Shown here piece by piece: positions 37,264 to 47,112 of a DNA stretch of 64,000 bases. The stretch covers positions 310,001 to 374,000 of the forward strand of contig NZ_JAATIZ010000003.1 of assembly GCF_011927625.1 (NCBI RefSeq), given 5' to 3'. Every line of letters begins with the position of its first letter. Positions within the stretch are counted from its first letter, which is position 1. Source of the stretch: Paenalcaligenes hominis (GTDB taxonomy: Bacteria > Pseudomonadota > Gammaproteobacteria > Burkholderiales > Burkholderiaceae_B). The translations under genes were made by a program, and so were the position numbers. The notes beneath the pieces were generated by a model. The model was not told the origin of the DNA. It made no database searches and saw only the letters and a list, made by a program, of their open reading frames with translations.

Positions 37264-38319
37264 TTAAATGCGTTCTAAGCGATAGTTGCCACTGAGCACG
37301 TCTTGCCACCAAGTTTCGTTATCGAGGTACCATTGCACGGTTTTGCGTAAGCCGGACTCGAAAGTTTCGGCAGGGCGCCAACCCAGTTCACGTTCAATTT
37401 TGGCCGCATCAATGGCATACCGCACATCGTGGCCAGGGCGGTCTGTGACAAAAGTGATGAGGTCGGCGTAATGACGGGTTTGCCCGTTTTCTGTCCAAGG
37501 ATGCAGCTCGTCTAACAGTGCACAGATTTCCTTGACCACATCAATATTGGCTTTTTCATTGTGACCACCAATGTTGTAGGTTTCCCCCACGACGCCTTCG
37601 GTGGCGACTTTTACCAGTGCGCGTGCGTGGTCTTCTACATAGAGCCAGTCGCGAATCTGTTGCCCATTGCCATACACGGGTAATGGCTTGTGGGCCAAAG
37701 CGCTTAAGATCATGTGTGGAATGAGTTTTTCTGGGAAGTGGTAGGGGCCGTAGTTGTTGGAGCAGTTTGTAATGACCACTGGCAAGCCATAGGTACGGTT
37801 CCAGGCGCGAACTAGGTGGTCAGAGCTGGCTTTGGATGCCGAGTAAGGCGAGCTAGGCGCATAGGGGGTGGTTTCAGTAAACAAGTCATCTGTACCGTCT
37901 AAATCGCCATAGACCTCATCGGTGGAAATATGGTGAAAGCGGAAGGCGTCTTTTTTGGTGGCATCTAGACCAGACCAATAGGCCCGTGCTGCCTCGAGCA
38001 ATTGGTAGGTGCCTACAATATTGGTCTGAATAAACTCGCCAGGGCCATGAATAGAGCGGTCTACATGGGACTCCGCTGCTAAATGCATAACAATATCAGG
38101 TTGAAACTCATTGAAAATACTTTTTAATGCATCGGAATCACAAATAGTATGATGATAGAATTGGTAGCGCTCGGATTTTGACGCATCACCGAGCGAGGCT
38201 AAATTGCCTGCATAGCTTAAAACATCAAGGTTTGCGACCTGAAAAGAGGTGTCGTAAATAAGATGGCGTATTACTGCTGAACCAATAAATCCGGCCCCGC
38301 CGGTAACAAGTATGCGCAT
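37264..38319 (-). CDS. rfbB: dTDP-glucose 4,6-dehydratase
   Basis: RmlB makes dTDP-4-keto-6-deoxyglucose, the second step of dTDP-rhamnose synthesis. The extended-SDR Rossmann loop [30 protein letters not shown] and the [11 protein letters not shown] catalytic motif are present. Length 351 is normal. It is the first gene of a run of four on the minus strand and is separated from rmlDAC by the type I secretion operon. Confidence 0.95.
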   Translation of the reverse strand: MRILVTGGAGFIGSAVIRHLIYDTSFQVANLDVLSYAGNLASLGDASKSERYQFYHHTICDSDALKSIFNEFQPDIVMHLAAESHVDRSIHGPGEFIQTNIVGTYQLLEAARAYWSGLDATKKDAFRFHHISTDEVYGDLDGTDDLFTETTPYAPSSPYSASKASSDHLVRAWNRTYGLPVVITNCSNNYGPYHFPEKLIPHMILSALAHKPLPVYGNGQQIRDWLYVEDHARALVKVATEGVVGETYNIGGHNEKANIDVVKEICALLDELHPWTENGQTRHYADLITFVTDRPGHDVRYAIDAAKIERELGWRPAETFESGLRKTVQWYLDNETWWQDVLSGNYRLERI

Positions 38320-38392
38320 AGAAAATCCAATGTTGTTTAAGATGCAAACAGATGAATCGTACCAAAACCTGCGTGGTATACTGAACAGCTTT

Positions 38393-38420
38393 TTGATACA
38401 AATAGATAATTGCGTAAAAT
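38393..38420 (+). promoter_or_regulatory. candidate sigma-70 promoter of the T1SS operon
   Basis: TTGATA (38393-38398), 16-bp spacer, TAAAAT (38415-38420), 26 bp before the ABC gene ATG at 38446. Each hexamer differs from consensus at one base. Confidence 0.6.
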
Positions 38421-38445
38421 CGTTACGCGTGTTTTAGGTTAAATA

Positions 38446-40155
38446 ATGAAGCCTACCCGTCGAACAGAGCTGGCACAGGTCGTTTTCCAGTTTAGAAAAA
38501 CCTTTTACAGCTTAGCCGCCTTTAGTTGCGTTATTAACGTTCTTGGCTTAACCCCATCATTATATATGCTCCAAGTCTATGATCGGGTATTAACCAGTCG
38601 TAATGAAACGACGCTGTTAATGTTGACCTTGTTGGTTGCGGGCTTGTATCTGCTTTCTGCCGCGCTCGAGTTTGCACGTTCATCGGTGTTGATTCGCGTG
38701 GGCAATCGCCTCGATATGATGCTGAATCAACGCGTGTTTAATGCCGCCTTCGAGCGCAATTTAAAAATGGCGGGGGGCAACCCCTCGCAGGCCTTAAACG
38801 ATCTCACCAATGTGCGTCAATTCCTGACGGGCAACGCCTTATTTGCCTTTTTTGACACCCCCTGGACCCCTATTTACATGGCGGTGGGCTTTATGGTTCA
38901 CCCCCTGCTGGGCGGTATTATGCTGGGCGGTTCGGTGGTGTTGGTGTTTTTGGCTTACTTAAATAATATCAGCACCCAAAAACCATTGGCCGAGGCCAAC
39001 AAAGCGGCTATTGGTGCAGCCCATTTTGCCGACAACCATTTACGCAACGCCGAGGTCATCGAGTCCATGGGCATGCTGCCGGGGTTGCGAGCACGGTGGA
39101 TGAAGCAGCACGAGCGCGTCCTCTCTTTGCAAACTCTGGCTTCAGATCGTGGCGCTCGACTCAGCACATTGACGCGTTTTGTGCGTATGTTTTTACAGTC
39201 GCTTATTTTAGGTGCAGGGGCCTTATTGGTTATTGCAGGCGATATTACTGCTGGCATGATGATTGTGTGTTCAATCTTGATGGGTAAAGCACTTAGCCCC
39301 GTGGAACAGGTCATCGGGTCATGGAAAACCATGCTGTCTGCCAAAGAGTCTTACGCGCGCCTAGAAGAAATGCTTGGAAACGCACCACCCCGTGGCGAAA
39401 CCTTAAGTTTACCTAAGCCCAATGGCCAGGTCGTGGTTGAAAACTTAATTGCCGGGGCGCCTGGTCAACAGGTGGCTATTTTGCGCGGTGTTAATTTCAC
39501 AGCCAATGCGGGTGATGTGGTGGGCGTCATTGGCCCTTCTGCTTCGGGTAAATCGACTTTAGCTCGGCTATTGGTTGGGGTGTGGGGCGCGCGCGCCGGC
39601 AGTGTGCGGCTCGACGGTGCCGACATTTATCAGTGGAATAAAGACGAGCTTGGCCCGCATATGGGGTACTTGCCCCAAGACATCGAGCTGTTCGATGGCA
39701 CCATTGCGGAAAATATTGCGCGCTTTGGCGAGTTGGATTCGGCCAAAATCATTCAGGCCGCTCAAAGTGCTGGGGTGCACGAGATGATTCTACGGTTCCC
39801 CCAGGGCTATGACACCCCCTTAGGTATAGGCGGTATCGCTTTGTCAGGCGGTCAAAAGCAGCGTATTGGCTTGGCACGAGCCATCTATGGCAATCCCGCT
39901 TTAGTGGTGCTGGACGAGCCCAATTCCAACTTAGACGATGTAGGGGAAGCCGCATTGGTGGCGACCATCAATCAGTTAAAGCAGCAGGGCACCACCGTTA
40001 TTCTTATTACGCATCGCATGAATATTTTGCAGGTAGTGGACAAGCTTTTGGTTATGCGCGAAGGGTCGGTCACTCTGTTTGGCCCTCGTAAAGATGTGCT
40101 ATTGGCGTTACAGCAACAGCAGACTCAAGCTCAGTCTCCCAAACAAGTCCACTAG
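38446..40155 (+). CDS. type I secretion ABC permease/ATPase (PrtD/RsaD/SapD type)
   Basis: This 569-residue inner-membrane exporter has an N-terminal six-TM ABC membrane domain (about 20-310) and a C-terminal ATPase: Walker A GPSASGKST near residue 363, signature LSGGQKQRIGLARA near 466, Walker B LVVLDEPNSNLDD near 485 and the His switch in LITHRMN. It has no C39 peptidase domain, so it fits transporters that recognise uncleaved C-terminal signals. It is first of three genes forming a complete T1SS. The likely cargo is the RTX/S-layer-like proteins at 54307-59597. Confidence 0.95.
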   Translation: MKPTRRTELAQVVFQFRKTFYSLAAFSCVINVLGLTPSLYMLQVYDRVLTSRNETTLLMLTLLVAGLYLLSAALEFARSSVLIRVGNRLDMMLNQRVFNAAFERNLKMAGGNPSQALNDLTNVRQFLTGNALFAFFDTPWTPIYMAVGFMVHPLLGGIMLGGSVVLVFLAYLNNISTQKPLAEANKAAIGAAHFADNHLRNAEVIESMGMLPGLRARWMKQHERVLSLQTLASDRGARLSTLTRFVRMFLQSLILGAGALLVIAGDITAGMMIVCSILMGKALSPVEQVIGSWKTMLSAKESYARLEEMLGNAPPRGETLSLPKPNGQVVVENLIAGAPGQQVAILRGVNFTANAGDVVGVIGPSASGKSTLARLLVGVWGARAGSVRLDGADIYQWNKDELGPHMGYLPQDIELFDGTIAENIARFGELDSAKIIQAAQSAGVHEMILRFPQGYDTPLGIGGIALSGGQKQRIGLARAIYGNPALVVLDEPNSNLDDVGEAALVATINQLKQQGTTVILITHRMNILQVVDKLLVMREGSVTLFGPRKDVLLALQQQQTQAQSPKQVH

Positions 40156-40172
40156 TAGAAGGCACACCCAAA

Positions 40173-41516
40173 ATGATGAAATGGCTCAAGCAAAAAACCT
40201 CTACCCCCGATGAGTCCACATTAGGCGTAGATACCAATGCACGTTCCCCATTGCGTTGGGGGTTGATGGTGTTATTAATTGGTTTTGGTGGCTTTGCGCT
40301 ATGGGCCGCTTTTGCGCCGTTAGACGCAGGGGTAACGGCCGAGGCTCAGGTACAGGTATTTGGTAACCGTAAAGCCGTGCAACACCTAGAGGGTGGAACC
40401 ATTGATGAAATCCTCGTCAAAGAGGGCGACAAGGTCGAGTCAGGGCAACCGTTAATCCGCCTTAATCGAACCCGTGCTGTCTCTGAGCAAGCCATCGTCA
40501 GCACTCAGTACATTATGGCCAAAACCATCGAGGCCCGTTTAGTTGCCGAACGCGATCACGAGCCCTCAATACACTATGCGCCCGAACTTGTTGGTTTGTA
40601 TGGCAATGACCCGCGCTTTCTTGACGCAAAACGCGTACAAGACCAATTGTTTGAAACGCGGCGCAACGCACTCAAAGGCGAAATTGAAATCTTGCGCGAG
40701 AATTTACGCGGTGCTGAGCAACAGCTACGTGGGTTAAACGAGGTTCAAAAAAACCGCCAAGCCCAAATTAGCTTTGTGAACCAAGAGCTAAACGGGGTGC
40801 GCGAGCTAGCCAAAGAGGGCTACTTGCCTCGTAACCGCATGCTCAACCTAGAGCGTGATGCGGCTCAATTGCAGGCCGCTCTGTCTAATGATGTGGTCGA
40901 AGCCGGTCGTGCGCGTAACCAAATCGCAGAACTAAAATTACGCATATTACAGCGCGAACAAGACTTCCAAAAAGAAGTCCAGTCGCAGTTGTCAGAGGTA
41001 CAAAAAGAGGCCACGTCCTTGGGCGAACGTCTAGAGGCCTTAAATTACACCGTTCGAGAAACGGAAATACGCGCTCCCATTGCGGGCTTTGTGCAAAATG
41101 TCACCGTGCATACGATTGGCGGCGTAATTGGGTCGGGTACGCAGTTGATGGAAATTGTGCCCGAGGACGAGCGCTTTATTATTCAAGCTCAGATTCCGGT
41201 GTTCAGTATTGATAAAGTCACACCGGGGCTCGAGGTGGAAATCACCTTTCCTGCCTTTAATCATGCGCGCACCCCCAATATCCCTGGCCGCGTCCTCACC
41301 GTCTCTGCGGACCGCATTACCGATCAGCACACGGGAATGCCGTATTATTTAGCCCAAATAGAGGTCACGGACGAGGGCATGGAGCTCTTGCGTTTTAATA
41401 ATATTCGTCCAGGTATGCCCGCTGCGGTATTAATTCGCACCGGCGAGCGCACCATGCTGAGCTATCTGCTCAAGCCATTTCTCGAGCGTTTAGATAAATC
41501 CTTTACCGAAGAGTAA
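40173..41516 (+). CDS. T1SS periplasmic adaptor (HlyD family)
   Basis: The 447-residue adaptor has a short N-terminal cytoplasmic part, one TM segment at about 28-46, a lipoyl/barrel-sandwich half-motif (KAVQHLEGGTIDEILVKEGD), a long coiled coil (about 145-285) and the C-terminal half motif IRAPIAGFVQNVTVHTIGG. It bridges the ABC exporter and the TolC channel. It starts 17 bp after the ABC gene. Confidence 0.94.
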   Translation: MMKWLKQKTSTPDESTLGVDTNARSPLRWGLMVLLIGFGGFALWAAFAPLDAGVTAEAQVQVFGNRKAVQHLEGGTIDEILVKEGDKVESGQPLIRLNRTRAVSEQAIVSTQYIMAKTIEARLVAERDHEPSIHYAPELVGLYGNDPRFLDAKRVQDQLFETRRNALKGEIEILRENLRGAEQQLRGLNEVQKNRQAQISFVNQELNGVRELAKEGYLPRNRMLNLERDAAQLQAALSNDVVEAGRARNQIAELKLRILQREQDFQKEVQSQLSEVQKEATSLGERLEALNYTVRETEIRAPIAGFVQNVTVHTIGGVIGSGTQLMEIVPEDERFIIQAQIPVFSIDKVTPGLEVEITFPAFNHARTPNIPGRVLTVSADRITDQHTGMPYYLAQIEVTDEGMELLRFNNIRPGMPAAVLIRTGERTMLSYLLKPFLERLDKSFTEE

Positions 41517-41520
41517 TCCT

Positions 41521-42876
41521 ATGATGTGGCGGCAGCTATCGACTTTCTTCTTTGTCATGAGCGCTTCTGTAGCCTCCGCGCAACCCATTAGTCTGGCCAG
41601 CGCATGGCAAGCCGCGCAAACGCAAGACCCAACGCTCCAAGCCGCTATCTCAGAGCGCGAAGCGGGCCAAACCGAGCGGGCACTGGGTCGAGCTGCCCTG
41701 TTGCCCCAGATTAGCGCCAACTTAGGGCGTACACGTATTCATGGTCATCTGGAAACACCCGATGCGCAAGACAACATCGTGCGCCAAGACCTCGATTACA
41801 CCTCGAAAGTGAATGAAATTAATCTACAACAGAGCCTCTTTGACTGGGGGCGTATCACGGGTTACAGACAAGGCCATGCCAGAGCAGATCAGGCTTTAGC
41901 CACTTTTGATGTGCAGGCTAATGACGCCTCAGAGCGTTTAATCAATCGGTATTTTCAGCTTTTATTGGCTCAGCAGCAGCTCAGCCTTTCTGCCCAAAAT
42001 GTACAAGCCAGTGATCAACATATAGAAATCGCTCAGCATCATTTCCGCAGTGGCGAAGGCACCATTACCGAAGTACACGAAGCCCAAGCGCGACGTGATA
42101 TTGCTTATGCTCAATGGCTCAATGCCCAAGACAACCTAACTGTAGCTCGACGTGAGCTACAGGAAATGATTGGTGTAGAACCAGAGCAAGTACTGGGGCT
42201 ACACGAAAAAATTAATCCTGTAGGCCTCGAGCCTCATGACTTAGCCAGTTGGATGCAAATGGCCTTAACACGCAATGCGCAAATTCGTGTCGCGACAGAA
42301 AATTTGCGTGTCAGTGCTTTGGAAATCCAACGGGCTTTCAGTGGTCATTTACCTACTGCAACCTTGACCGGTAGCTTGCGTAAAACCACCGCTGAAAGCA
42401 TTTCAACACGCAATCAAGACTCATCCACGCGCTCTCTAGGTATTTCCATCCAAGTGCCCGTATTTGCTGGTGGGGCAACCCAGGCCCAAGTGCGCCAAGC
42501 TCAATATGGGCGTGATCGCTCTTCTCACGAACTCGATGCCACCCGCGAGGAAATTGCCGTAGAGGTAACGCGCCAATACCAAGGCGTACTCAGCGGTGCG
42601 CAAAAAATAAACGCCTATCAAAAAGCAGTGCAGTCTAACGAATTAGCGCTTAAGGCCGCCGAACGGGGGTATCAAGGCGGCGTCCGTAGCATCAGTGATA
42701 TTTTAGATGCCCAAGATCGCTTGTATCAGTCACAGCTTGACCTGACACGGACACGACTTGAATACGTGATGGCACGCTTGATGCTTGCTGCAGTGGCTGA
42801 TGGGCTGACTGGCTCGTTGATTGAACAAACCACCCAGCAGTTTTTTAGCCACAAGCCCATCCCGGTAAAACTGTAA
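41521..42876 (+). CDS. TolC-family outer-membrane channel of the T1SS
   Basis: The 451-residue protein has a signal peptide (MSASVASA-type, cleaved near residue 20), two OEP domains and long alpha-helical repeats. The opening ISLASAWQAAQTQDPTLQAAI and the later SISDILDAQDRLYQSQLDLTR are the family's repeat-end motifs. It lies 4 bp after the adaptor gene, completing ABC-HlyD-TolC. Confidence 0.93.
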   Translation: MMWRQLSTFFFVMSASVASAQPISLASAWQAAQTQDPTLQAAISEREAGQTERALGRAALLPQISANLGRTRIHGHLETPDAQDNIVRQDLDYTSKVNEINLQQSLFDWGRITGYRQGHARADQALATFDVQANDASERLINRYFQLLLAQQQLSLSAQNVQASDQHIEIAQHHFRSGEGTITEVHEAQARRDIAYAQWLNAQDNLTVARRELQEMIGVEPEQVLGLHEKINPVGLEPHDLASWMQMALTRNAQIRVATENLRVSALEIQRAFSGHLPTATLTGSLRKTTAESISTRNQDSSTRSLGISIQVPVFAGGATQAQVRQAQYGRDRSSHELDATREEIAVEVTRQYQGVLSGAQKINAYQKAVQSNELALKAAERGYQGGVRSISDILDAQDRLYQSQLDLTRTRLEYVMARLMLAAVADGLTGSLIEQTTQQFFSHKPIPVKL

Positions 42877-42908
42877 CGTTTCAGCTGCTCGTTTATCGGA
42901 TTGCGCGG

Positions 42909-42932
42909 AAAACCCCGCCGTTCAGGGCGGGG
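42909..42932 (-). terminator. terminator of the rmlDAC operon
   Basis: CCCCGCC (42913-42919) pairs with GGCGGGG (42926-42932). On the minus strand a TTTT follows, so it ends the rmlDAC transcript beyond 42963. Confidence 0.75.
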
Positions 42933-42962
42933 ATAGAGAGCGCGGACACGCTAGGGGCCTGT

Positions 42963-43517
42963 TCATTTTTTTGCCGTTGTCGTCCATTCCTTAAAAGACA
43001 TGGCGGCTTGATCTTTAGCCGATAACTTGGGTTCAGCGCCGTTTAGGTGCCAATCAATGCCTAAATCGGGGTCATCCCACGCAATAGAGCACTCAAACTG
43101 CGGCGCATAGTAGTCGGTGGTTTTATAAAGAAACTCTGCACTGTCAGACAGCACCACAAAACCGTGGGCCAGACCTTCGGGCACCCAAAGTTGGTGTTTA
43201 TTTTCAGCCGATAAGATCGCGCCGACCCACTGACCGTAGGTGGGCGAATCGGGACGCGTATCCACGGCCACATCAAACACCTCGCCCTGCACCACGCGCA
43301 CCAGTTTGCCTTGGGCTTGTTGGGTTTGCAGATGCAAACCACGCAGTACATGTTGGGCCGACTTAGAGTGGTTGTCTTGGACAAATTGCACTGAACGCCC
43401 AATGGCTTGTTCAAACTGTTGATGATTAAAGCTTTCAAAGAAAAAGCCGCGTTCATCACCAAATACGGTGGGCTCAATTAAAAAGACGTCAGGAATAGCT
43501 AAAGCGGTCGCTTTCAT
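42963..43517 (-). CDS. rfbC: dTDP-4-dehydrorhamnose 3,5-epimerase
   Basis: RmlC epimerises dTDP-4-keto-6-deoxyglucose. ATG 43517 (MKATALAIPDVFLIEP) has GAAGG upstream; the longer frame to 43565 is not family-like. From 43517 there are 184 residues. Motifs include ERGFFFESFNHQQF, LRGLHLQ (catalytic His) and VDTRPDSPTYGQW. It is the last gene of rmlDAC. Confidence 0.95.
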   Translation of the reverse strand: MKATALAIPDVFLIEPTVFGDERGFFFESFNHQQFEQAIGRSVQFVQDNHSKSAQHVLRGLHLQTQQAQGKLVRVVQGEVFDVAVDTRPDSPTYGQWVGAILSAENKHQLWVPEGLAHGFVVLSDSAEFLYKTTDYYAPQFECSIAWDDPDLGIDWHLNGAEPKLSAKDQAAMSFKEWTTTAKK

Positions 43518-43580
43518 AATAAAACCTTCAAATAGATCAATGCAGAGCAAGGGCAGCACCATCATGCTGCCCCTAACTAA

Positions 43581-44447
43581 TTAGAGTAGGTCGAGCAAAT
43601 ATTGCCCATAGCCATTTTTAGCTAAAGGCTCAGCCAACCGTTGCAGCTGCTCTTTGTTAATCCAACCTTGGCGGAAGGCGATTTCCTCGGGACAGGACAC
43701 TTTTAAACCCTGACGACTTTCAATCGTAGCAATAAACTGACTGGCATCCAGTAACGAGTCGTGCGTACCCGTATCTAGCCATGCGTACCCACGCCCCATA
43801 CGTTCTACGTGTAATTGGTCTTGGGCGAGGTAGAGTTTGTTGAGGTCAGTGATTTCAAGCTCGCCACGGGCGGAAGGTTTTAAATCACGCACGAGATCAA
43901 CCACCTGATTATCGTAAAAATACAAACCGGTGACCGCATAATGGGATTTAGGCTGAGCAGGCTTTTCCTCGAGAGACAGCACCTTGCCGTGGGTGTCAAA
44001 CTCGGCCACACCATAGCGTTCTGGGTCGTGCACATGGTAGGCAAACACCGTTGCCCCTTGAGTGCGTTGTTTTGCGCTATCTAAAAGCTGATGGAACTGA
44101 TGACCATAAAAAATGTTGTCACCCAATACCAGCGCCGAAGGGTTATTGCCGACGAAGTCAGCGCCAATGGTGTAAGCCTGTGCCAAACCGTCTGGGCTAG
44201 GTTGTACCGCATAATTAAGATTGAGCCCCCACTGACTGCCATCGCCTAAAAGCTGTTCAAAACGTGGCGTGTCTTGGGGGGTAGAGATAATTAAGATGTC
44301 TTTTATGCCCGCTAACATTAAGGTAGAAAGGGGATAATAGATCATGGGCTTGTCATACACTGGCAACAGCTGTTTGCTGATGGCTAGCGTAGCAGGATGC
44401 AGACGAGTTCCTGAACCGCCTGCTAAAATAATACCTTTGTATGTCAT
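43581..44447 (-). CDS. rfbA: glucose-1-phosphate thymidylyltransferase
   Basis: RmlA makes dTDP-glucose from glucose-1-phosphate and dTTP. The signature [36 protein letters not shown] (two stretches in order at 4-19 and 25-44) and the [15 protein letters not shown] motifs are intact. Length 288 is typical. It lies 24 bp after rmlD and 63 bp before rmlC. Confidence 0.96.
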   Translation of the reverse strand: MTYKGIILAGGSGTRLHPATLAISKQLLPVYDKPMIYYPLSTLMLAGIKDILIISTPQDTPRFEQLLGDGSQWGLNLNYAVQPSPDGLAQAYTIGADFVGNNPSALVLGDNIFYGHQFHQLLDSAKQRTQGATVFAYHVHDPERYGVAEFDTHGKVLSLEEKPAQPKSHYAVTGLYFYDNQVVDLVRDLKPSARGELEITDLNKLYLAQDQLHVERMGRGYAWLDTGTHDSLLDASQFIATIESRQGLKVSCPEEIAFRQGWINKEQLQRLAEPLAKNGYGQYLLDLL

Positions 44448-44471
44448 GTTTTTGCTTTGAATAGGTAACGA

Positions 44472-45368
44472 TTATAAGTGAGCTAACTGAGCCAGTTGTG
44501 CGACGGCGCGCTTGGCATGCAGCGGCCATGCCGGCAGCTCGATAGCTAAGGCACGCTCGATTTTAGAACTATCTAAATAGGAAAAAGCAGGCCGTTTTGC
44601 GGGGGTGGGGTACTGGGCGCTGGGTATTGCCAAGACCTGCTCTGGTTTGACGCGCACAGGAATGCCTTGTGCGACCATTTGCTCGACAATAAACTGGGCA
44701 AAACCATGCCAACTGGTCTGATCTTTAGCCGTTAAATGATACAGGCCCGATTCCAGTTGCGACCGCTGATGCGCCCAAATAGCCAAGGCCGTTAGATCGG
44801 CCAGCATTTCTGCCGAGGTAGGGGTGCCAAATTGGTCATCGACCACGGTCAGCTGGTCGCGTTGCTGCGCCAGACGCATCATCGTGCGCATGAAGTTATT
44901 GCCATGACCGGCATACACCCAACTAGTACGAAAAATTAAATGATCGCAACCGCTTTCCATAATATGGGTTTCACCAGCCAGTTTGCTGTGCCCATAGACG
45001 TTTTGGGGGTTGGGTTGGTCGGTTTCTTGGTAGGGCTGTGACTGGTCACCCGCAAACACGTAATCAGTGGAATAGTGCACTAACAGCGCATCATGGTTTT
45101 TGGCGTAACCCGCCATGACCTCGACGGCTTTAGCGTTCACACAAAAAGCGCGCTCGGAGTCGGTCTCGGCCTTGTCCACGGCCGTATAGGCCGCTGCGTT
45201 CACGATTATTTTTGGTTTGACTTGCTTTAGGGTGTGGTGAATTTGCTCAAGCTGGCCCAAGTCAGCTTGGCTGCGATTGACCGCATGCAGAGAAGCCAAA
45301 GGCAGCAAACTACGCTGAAGCTCGGTACCGACTTGGCCATCTTTACCAAAAATTAATACAGAAGCCAT
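44472..45368 (-). CDS. rfbD: dTDP-4-dehydrorhamnose reductase
   Basis: RmlD reduces the last intermediate to dTDP-L-rhamnose. The Rossmann start LIFGKDGQVGTELQRSL, VNAAAYTAVDKAE, STDYVFAGD and the YGHSKLAGE catalytic motif are present in 298 residues. It is first of rmlD-rmlA-rmlC. rmlB lies 6 kb away, on the other side of the T1SS operon. Confidence 0.95.
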   Translation of the reverse strand: MASVLIFGKDGQVGTELQRSLLPLASLHAVNRSQADLGQLEQIHHTLKQVKPKIIVNAAAYTAVDKAETDSERAFCVNAKAVEVMAGYAKNHDALLVHYSTDYVFAGDQSQPYQETDQPNPQNVYGHSKLAGETHIMESGCDHLIFRTSWVYAGHGNNFMRTMMRLAQQRDQLTVVDDQFGTPTSAEMLADLTALAIWAHQRSQLESGLYHLTAKDQTSWHGFAQFIVEQMVAQGIPVRVKPEQVLAIPSAQYPTPAKRPAFSYLDSSKIERALAIELPAWPLHAKRAVAQLAQLAHL

Positions 45369-45554
45369 TGTTTACCACTCCAAGAAGAGAAATCACGGTT
45401 AATTTTAGCTTATTTTAATCCACCCTACGCGCACGGGCATGGTGTGAGCATACAACATGGCCGTACGTTTGGCTTTGGTATTTAGGTAGTAGCGCCTAAG
45501 TGGCGGTGGTATGATGGCTTCTTTGCTTAATTTGTCTCTTATCCGCTCGCCTTT

Positions 45555-47093
45555 ATGCGCTCCCATCGTTTGGTTGATCAATTCTTACGTCCTTTGGTGG
45601 CAAAACGTGTCGTAAACCTTTTGCTATGCCTTGGCGTAGCAACCGGTGTTACCGCCCACGCTGCATCGTCTCAGGTACAACGAGTGGGTGCTCATCTTGG
45701 AACGCAATTAACCACTAAGGCGTCTAGCGTTGAAATACTGGACCTGTACAGCGTATGGCTATTAGGTTTCACGCGTTCCCCCTACGCCAAAATAGCGCTT
45801 AGCCGTTATGCAGAGCACCAAGAACAACGCGCCATTAGCCGTGCTGGTTTGTTGCCTGCTATGAATGCCAGCTACAGCCGCAGTCGAGTCCATGGCTGGC
45901 GCCAATACCCTGGGCGTTTTGGGCAAGTGTCTCGGTCTGATTTGCGCTACGACTCAAGCAGTTTTTCTATGCAGTTGCAGCAACCGCTATTGAATTACGC
46001 CAGCTACGCCGAATACCAACGGGGTAAAGCTGTGGCGGAATTTGGGGCCACACAGTTGGGGGTAGACCAAGAAAAGCTCAGCCTGCAATTAACGCAAATC
46101 TATTTTAAAACGCTATTGGCTTACGAGGACTGGCGCATGCAACACGAGCGCCTTCAGTTTTTAACGGAACGCCTCGACACTTTTAAAGCCTTGGCGCGTC
46201 TAGATAATGCAACGCAATTAGAGGTCGAGGAAACCGCTGCACGCTTGGCCGTAGCCGAGGCAGAGCTTCTCGTCGCTGCCGATACGTTACGGGAAAATAC
46301 CTTACAACTGGCTTCCTATTTAGGCTCATGGCCCCAATGGTTGCGGCAATTGCAGCCCACTTGGCATTATGCACCGCTTGAACAAACTAGAGCGCAGCTG
46401 CTAGAGCAAGGTAGGCAACACAATCGATCCGTACAGTTAGTGCAAAAAGAGATTGCTATTTACCAAGCTCGCTTAGAGGCAGCCCGAAGCCAGTATTTTC
46501 CTACTGTTAGTCTGGGCCTTAGCTTCAATAAAGCCAATAGCGAAGACCTGGCTACCCTAAGCCAACGCACCAATACGGTAGCGGTAGGCCTCAATGTGGC
46601 TATTCCATTATTTAGTGGCGGCTATACCCGTGCTGCGACCAGCCAAGCGCGTTTCCAGTTAACTAGCGTAGAAAATCGTTATCGAGCCGTGCTAGCAAAA
46701 ACAGAAGCCGACATTCAAAAGCAATTTGGCTTATACACCAGCGGTGCGGCTCGGGTGGCTTCATTACAAAAAGCCGTGGAGTCAAGCCGACTGAGCTTAG
46801 ATTCCATGCTTAAAAGCTTTAGCGTGGGTGCAGCCAATAACCTAGATGTATTGAATGCCCAAGACCAGCTGGTAGCTACCCATTACGAGTATTACCAAGC
46901 ACGACTAGACGTGTTGCTGGCCCAACTGCAACTGCAGGCGTTAGTGGGCGAACCGTTGCACCAAGCGGTACAAACGATGTCGAATCAGTATTTTGACGGC
47001 GAGGTAGTCGCCTTGCCTAACCCCTTGCGCTTTGAGGCCGAGACGACGCGGGCCTGGACCCTAACCCCGCCGCGGGCACCGACAGGGGGGTAG
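45555..47093 (+). CDS. second TolC-family outer-membrane protein
   Basis: This 512-residue protein has a signal-like N-terminus (hydrophobic about 20-35, AHAASS cleavage) and two OEP repeats typical of TolC, with GLLPAMNASYSRSRVHG and VLNAQDQLVATHYEYYQAR. A ~45-residue insert follows the signal peptide. It lacks adjacent ABC or adaptor genes. It may serve the same exporter as an alternative channel, or another system. It is divergent from rmlD and nearly abuts the convergent glycosyltransferase. Confidence 0.9.
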   Translation: MRSHRLVDQFLRPLVAKRVVNLLLCLGVATGVTAHAASSQVQRVGAHLGTQLTTKASSVEILDLYSVWLLGFTRSPYAKIALSRYAEHQEQRAISRAGLLPAMNASYSRSRVHGWRQYPGRFGQVSRSDLRYDSSSFSMQLQQPLLNYASYAEYQRGKAVAEFGATQLGVDQEKLSLQLTQIYFKTLLAYEDWRMQHERLQFLTERLDTFKALARLDNATQLEVEETAARLAVAEAELLVAADTLRENTLQLASYLGSWPQWLRQLQPTWHYAPLEQTRAQLLEQGRQHNRSVQLVQKEIAIYQARLEAARSQYFPTVSLGLSFNKANSEDLATLSQRTNTVAVGLNVAIPLFSGGYTRAATSQARFQLTSVENRYRAVLAKTEADIQKQFGLYTSGAARVASLQKAVESSRLSLDSMLKSFSVGAANNLDVLNAQDQLVATHYEYYQARLDVLLAQLQLQALVGEPLHQAVQTMSNQYFDGEVVALPNPLRFEAETTRAWTLTPPRAPTGG

Positions 47094-47112
47094 GGGTACG
47101 CCTAATTATCGC

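Noticed and set aside
42913-42932. Terminator of the T1SS operon on the plus strand
   Set aside because: No T-tract on the plus side; the T-run is on the minus side, so it belongs to rmlDAC.
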